Source: Cuniculiplasma sp.
GTDB taxonomy: Archaea > Thermoplasmatota > Thermoplasmata > Thermoplasmatales > Thermoplasmataceae
Assembly (NCBI GenBank): GCA_023256455.1
Contig: JAGDXN010000069.1
Location: 17,267 to 24,936 of the forward strand
Direction: 5' to 3'
Length of the DNA stretch: 7,670 nucleotides
The notes under the pieces: generated by a model
Database searches by the model: none
Told to the model about the DNA's origin: nothing
Seen by the model: only the letters and a program-made list of their open reading frames with translations
Made by a program: the position numbers and the translations under genes
Part shown: positions 5,672 through 7,670 of the stretch, one piece after another
Layout: every line of letters begins with the position of its first letter
Position numbering within the stretch: position 1 is the stretch's first letter

Positions 5672-7231
5672 ATGCAAGAGACTAATCTTGAAACCAGATA
5701 CGAAAACCGGCTTAAAAGGGGTGAGGTTGGAGTATGGGGTGCAATCGCGGAGGAGGTATCTGCCATGGCGCCTGCATGTGACTCTGTTGCATTTGTTGTT
5801 TCATCTGCTGCATTTGCACTCATTCTAACACCACTCTCCTTCATCATTGCAACCCTTACAATGTTCCTTGAGGTGAACACACTGTACCATCTTTCCAAAA
5901 GGCATTCAAGTGCAGGGGGATATTATGGGTATATAGCCAACGCCTTTGGACCAACGCCGGCCGTCAGTGCAGGTTTGATGTATCCTATGTATCAGATTGT
6001 CAGTACAGCAGCCATCCCTGTGTTTGTGGCAGGGGTGTTTCTGCCAGGAACTGCCAACTATTTTTTTCACGTCGGTATGCCTGCCTGGGTATGGATACCT
6101 TTCATTCTTCTATTCATAATCGTTCCGATCGCCATCGCAATCGTGGGGATAAGGCCACAGATGAAATACATAAAATACGCCTCATTCTTCGAACTCATAT
6201 TTCTTGCAGTAATTTCTGCCATAGAAATCATTAAGGCTCCTGACAACACCCTTAATGTTTTCAATCCATTCGCATGGCCCCAATATAATGACCTATTTGC
6301 AAAGAACGGAGGAGTGTTTGCAGGCGTGGGCCTTGGAATGATATTTGGACTTACCAGTTTCATTGGATATGGTGGTTCCGCACCTCTTGGTGAGGAGGTG
6401 AATCACCCTAACTCCATAACAAGGTCTCTGACCGTGGGTCTATTGCTTGTAGGAATTGTGCTTACTGAAGTTTCCTATGCCCAGATAGTTGGCTGGGGAA
6501 TACCAATGATTAAATCCTTCATTAAAAGTTCCATTCCAGGCATTATTGTGGCAGTGACATATACGGGAATATATGGTGGAATTCTGTTCACTCTTGTTGC
6601 ATTCAATTCTGCCTTTTCAGATTCAGTGGCAATGCAGGCAAATGCCGGAAGGGTTTATTTTGCAATGGGCAGGGATGGTGTAATACCCAACTTCTTTGCA
6701 AAGATCCATAGAAAGTATGTCACACCTTCAAATGCACTTATTTTTGTTGCCTTGATGTCTTCCCTTATGGCCATATTGGCAACATTTGTCATAGCCTATG
6801 GGGGTGGCGTATCCCCAATTCAACTTATATCTGGGAATGCAAACAGCCCTGCAGTTACAGCTTCTCTGGAAAACAGTTTTGACTTCCTCACAACAATGGC
6901 ACTGGGTGGGTTGATCATTACCCATGTAATGCTCAATGGCAGTGTAATGACAATGTTCAAGAGGCTCAAGGAAAAGCATACGGGCATAATTGATAAGATA
7001 ATCCACGTGGTTGAGCATTATGTATTTCCTACGGTGGCAACCATAGTATTTATATTCGTGCTGTATGAATCCATAATACCTCCTGTGTATCCCATAACGG
7101 AAGCCATTGCCATAGTGGCAATCTATTCAATTTTCAGTGCCGTTTACGCCATATACATGAAAATTACCAGGCCTGAGATAATGAAGAGGGCAGGAAAAAA
7201 TGTAAATCTTGTGGACGAAGAGCATAGATAA
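5672..7231 (+). CDS. APC-superfamily amino-acid permease
   Basis: A 519-residue integral membrane transporter of the amino acid-polyamine-organocation superfamily, with about 12 hydrophobic segments and both ends short and charged. Family marks include the first helix region (GAIAEEVSAMAPACDSVAFV, 23-42), SSAGGYYGYIANAFGP (79-94) at the end of helix 2, the broken helix 6 region LTSFIGYGGSAPLGEEVNHP (227-246), and GRVYFAMGRDGVIPNFFAKI (326-345) with the following TPSNAL (351-356) in the helix 8 region. It would import an amino acid or related amine, driven by a cation gradient. The substrate cannot be predicted from the sequence. The start is the ATG directly after the operator, with no Shine-Dalgarno. 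It is monocistronic in the window and convergent with the next gene, with stop codons 4 bases apart. Confidence 0.92.
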   Translation: MQETNLETRYENRLKRGEVGVWGAIAEEVSAMAPACDSVAFVVSSAAFALILTPLSFIIATLTMFLEVNTLYHLSKRHSSAGGYYGYIANAFGPTPAVSAGLMYPMYQIVSTAAIPVFVAGVFLPGTANYFFHVGMPAWVWIPFILLFIIVPIAIAIVGIRPQMKYIKYASFFELIFLAVISAIEIIKAPDNTLNVFNPFAWPQYNDLFAKNGGVFAGVGLGMIFGLTSFIGYGGSAPLGEEVNHPNSITRSLTVGLLLVGIVLTEVSYAQIVGWGIPMIKSFIKSSIPGIIVAVTYTGIYGGILFTLVAFNSAFSDSVAMQANAGRVYFAMGRDGVIPNFFAKIHRKYVTPSNALIFVALMSSLMAILATFVIAYGGGVSPIQLISGNANSPAVTASLENSFDFLTTMALGGLIITHVMLNGSVMTMFKRLKEKHTGIIDKIIHVVEHYVFPTVATIVFIFVLYESIIPPVYPITEAIAIVAIYSIFSAVYAIYMKITRPEIMKRAGKNVNLVDEEHR

Positions 7232-7235
7232 AATA

Positions 7236-7670
7236 TCAAACTCTTTTTCTTATGTCAGGGAGTTTGGAAACAGCTTCCTTTGTAAATGAATCCGCCGGTT
7301 CATTTTTTATTTTTTCTGATGTGCCTGTTTCTATTACACTTCCATTTTTAAGCACACAAATATAATCTGATACAAAAAGGCACCTGTTAAGATCATGATC
7401 AAGATAAATGAACGCAGTTTTTTCCTTAATATTTTTCATTATCTGAAGCAGATTGAAAATATTCAGGGAATCCAGATAGGAAAAAGGTTCATCCATCACC
7501 ACATAGTCAGGTTCCTGTGCAATTGCCATGGCATATGAAAGCCTCTGTTTTTCTCCTCCTGAAAGCACACCAACATTCTTTGTGTCGTATTCTTTCCATG
7601 GTAGGCCCACAAGTTCTAAGGTTTCCCTTATGCCTGAAGCATCAATGCCATTCAATCTATTCTTGATGAG
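7236..7670 (-). CDS. ABC transporter ATP-binding protein, C-terminal part (runs off edge)
   Basis: The frame is open to the right edge (145 codons visible; the chain continues upstream as LIKNRLNGIDASG), so the Walker A half lies outside the window. An in-frame TTG at 7655 lies inside the ATPase fold and is not the true start. The visible part has signature LSGGEKQRL, Walker B DYVVMDE, D-loop SYLD and an H-loop histidine in FIYLDHDL. After the ATPase core, the tail ETGTSEKIKNEPADSFTKEAVSKLP resembles the end of peptide/nickel (Opp/Dpp) importer ATPases, where a similar segment precedes a C-terminal extension, but the chain ends about 6 residues later. A cobalt/energy-coupling-factor-type ATPase is the main alternative. 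The transported substrate is unknown. It is convergent with the amino-acid permease. Confidence 0.88.
   Translation of the reverse strand, partial: LIKNRLNGIDASGIRETLELVGLPWKEYDTKNVGVLSGGEKQRLSYAMAIAQEPDYVVMDEPFSYLDSLNIFNLLQIMKNIKEKTAFIYLDHDLNRCLFVSDYICVLKNGSVIETGTSEKIKNEPADSFTKEAVSKLPDIRKRV

Noticed and set aside
6067..6363. Minus-strand open frames inside the amino-acid permease (also 6728-7018 and 5662-5898)
   Set aside because: Antisense to a conserved 12-helix transporter, with no signals of their own.
1..7670. CRISPR array, transposon ends, phage or defence genes
   Set aside because: No regularly spaced repeats, no transposase or integrase motifs and no target-site duplications were seen; the repeats present are isolated palindromes in intergenic DNA.

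Overview
The window looks like part of an archaeal chromosome, most likely from the Thermoplasmatales or a close relative. The evidence is an archaeal/eukaryotic-type ribosomal protein eS1 (S3ae), a tRNA interrupted at position 37/38 by a short intron with a textbook archaeal bulge-helix-bulge, TATA-box promoters (one apparently leaderless), AGA/AGG-dominated arginine codons and moderate-to-low GC. The order-level placement is inferred from protein style and gene content, not from a search.

Region 1 (about 1-4330, minus strand) is a compact operon for carbohydrate import and use. Transcription runs right to left. First comes a single-chain ABC permease (2268-4202) in which MalF-like and MalG-like halves are fused through a long basic linker. 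It overlaps by 4 bases (ATGA) a MalK-type ATPase (1252-2271), which overlaps by 11 bases a stand-alone (alpha/alpha)6-barrel glycoside hydrolase of the amylo-alpha-1,6-glucosidase/MGH1-like type (99-1262). The permease and ATPase would import an oligosaccharide that the hydrolase could then process in the cytoplasm. No solute-binding protein lies in the window. A palindrome beneath a TATA-like box at the left edge suggests another regulated gene begins just outside.

Region 2 (about 4203-4726) is an AT-rich intergenic region between divergent transcription units. It contains several inverted repeats and palindromes but no convincing protein gene.

Region 3 (4685-5471, plus strand) is a translation cluster: rps3ae followed after 10 bases by an intron-containing elongator tRNA-Met(CAT).

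Region 4 (5640-7231, plus strand) is an APC-superfamily amino-acid permease. Its promoter carries a clear 8-bp-arm inverted repeat between the TATA box and a start codon that appears to coincide with the transcription start, which looks like a repressor operator.

Region 5 (7236-7670, minus strand) is the C-terminal part of a second ABC ATPase that runs off the right edge and converges on the amino-acid permease with only 4 bases between stop codons.

I see no CRISPR array, transposase, phage gene or obvious defence system. The most notable items are the fused sugar permease with an asymmetric EAA motif, the minimal hydrolase, and the cluster of candidate operators in the intergenic regions.
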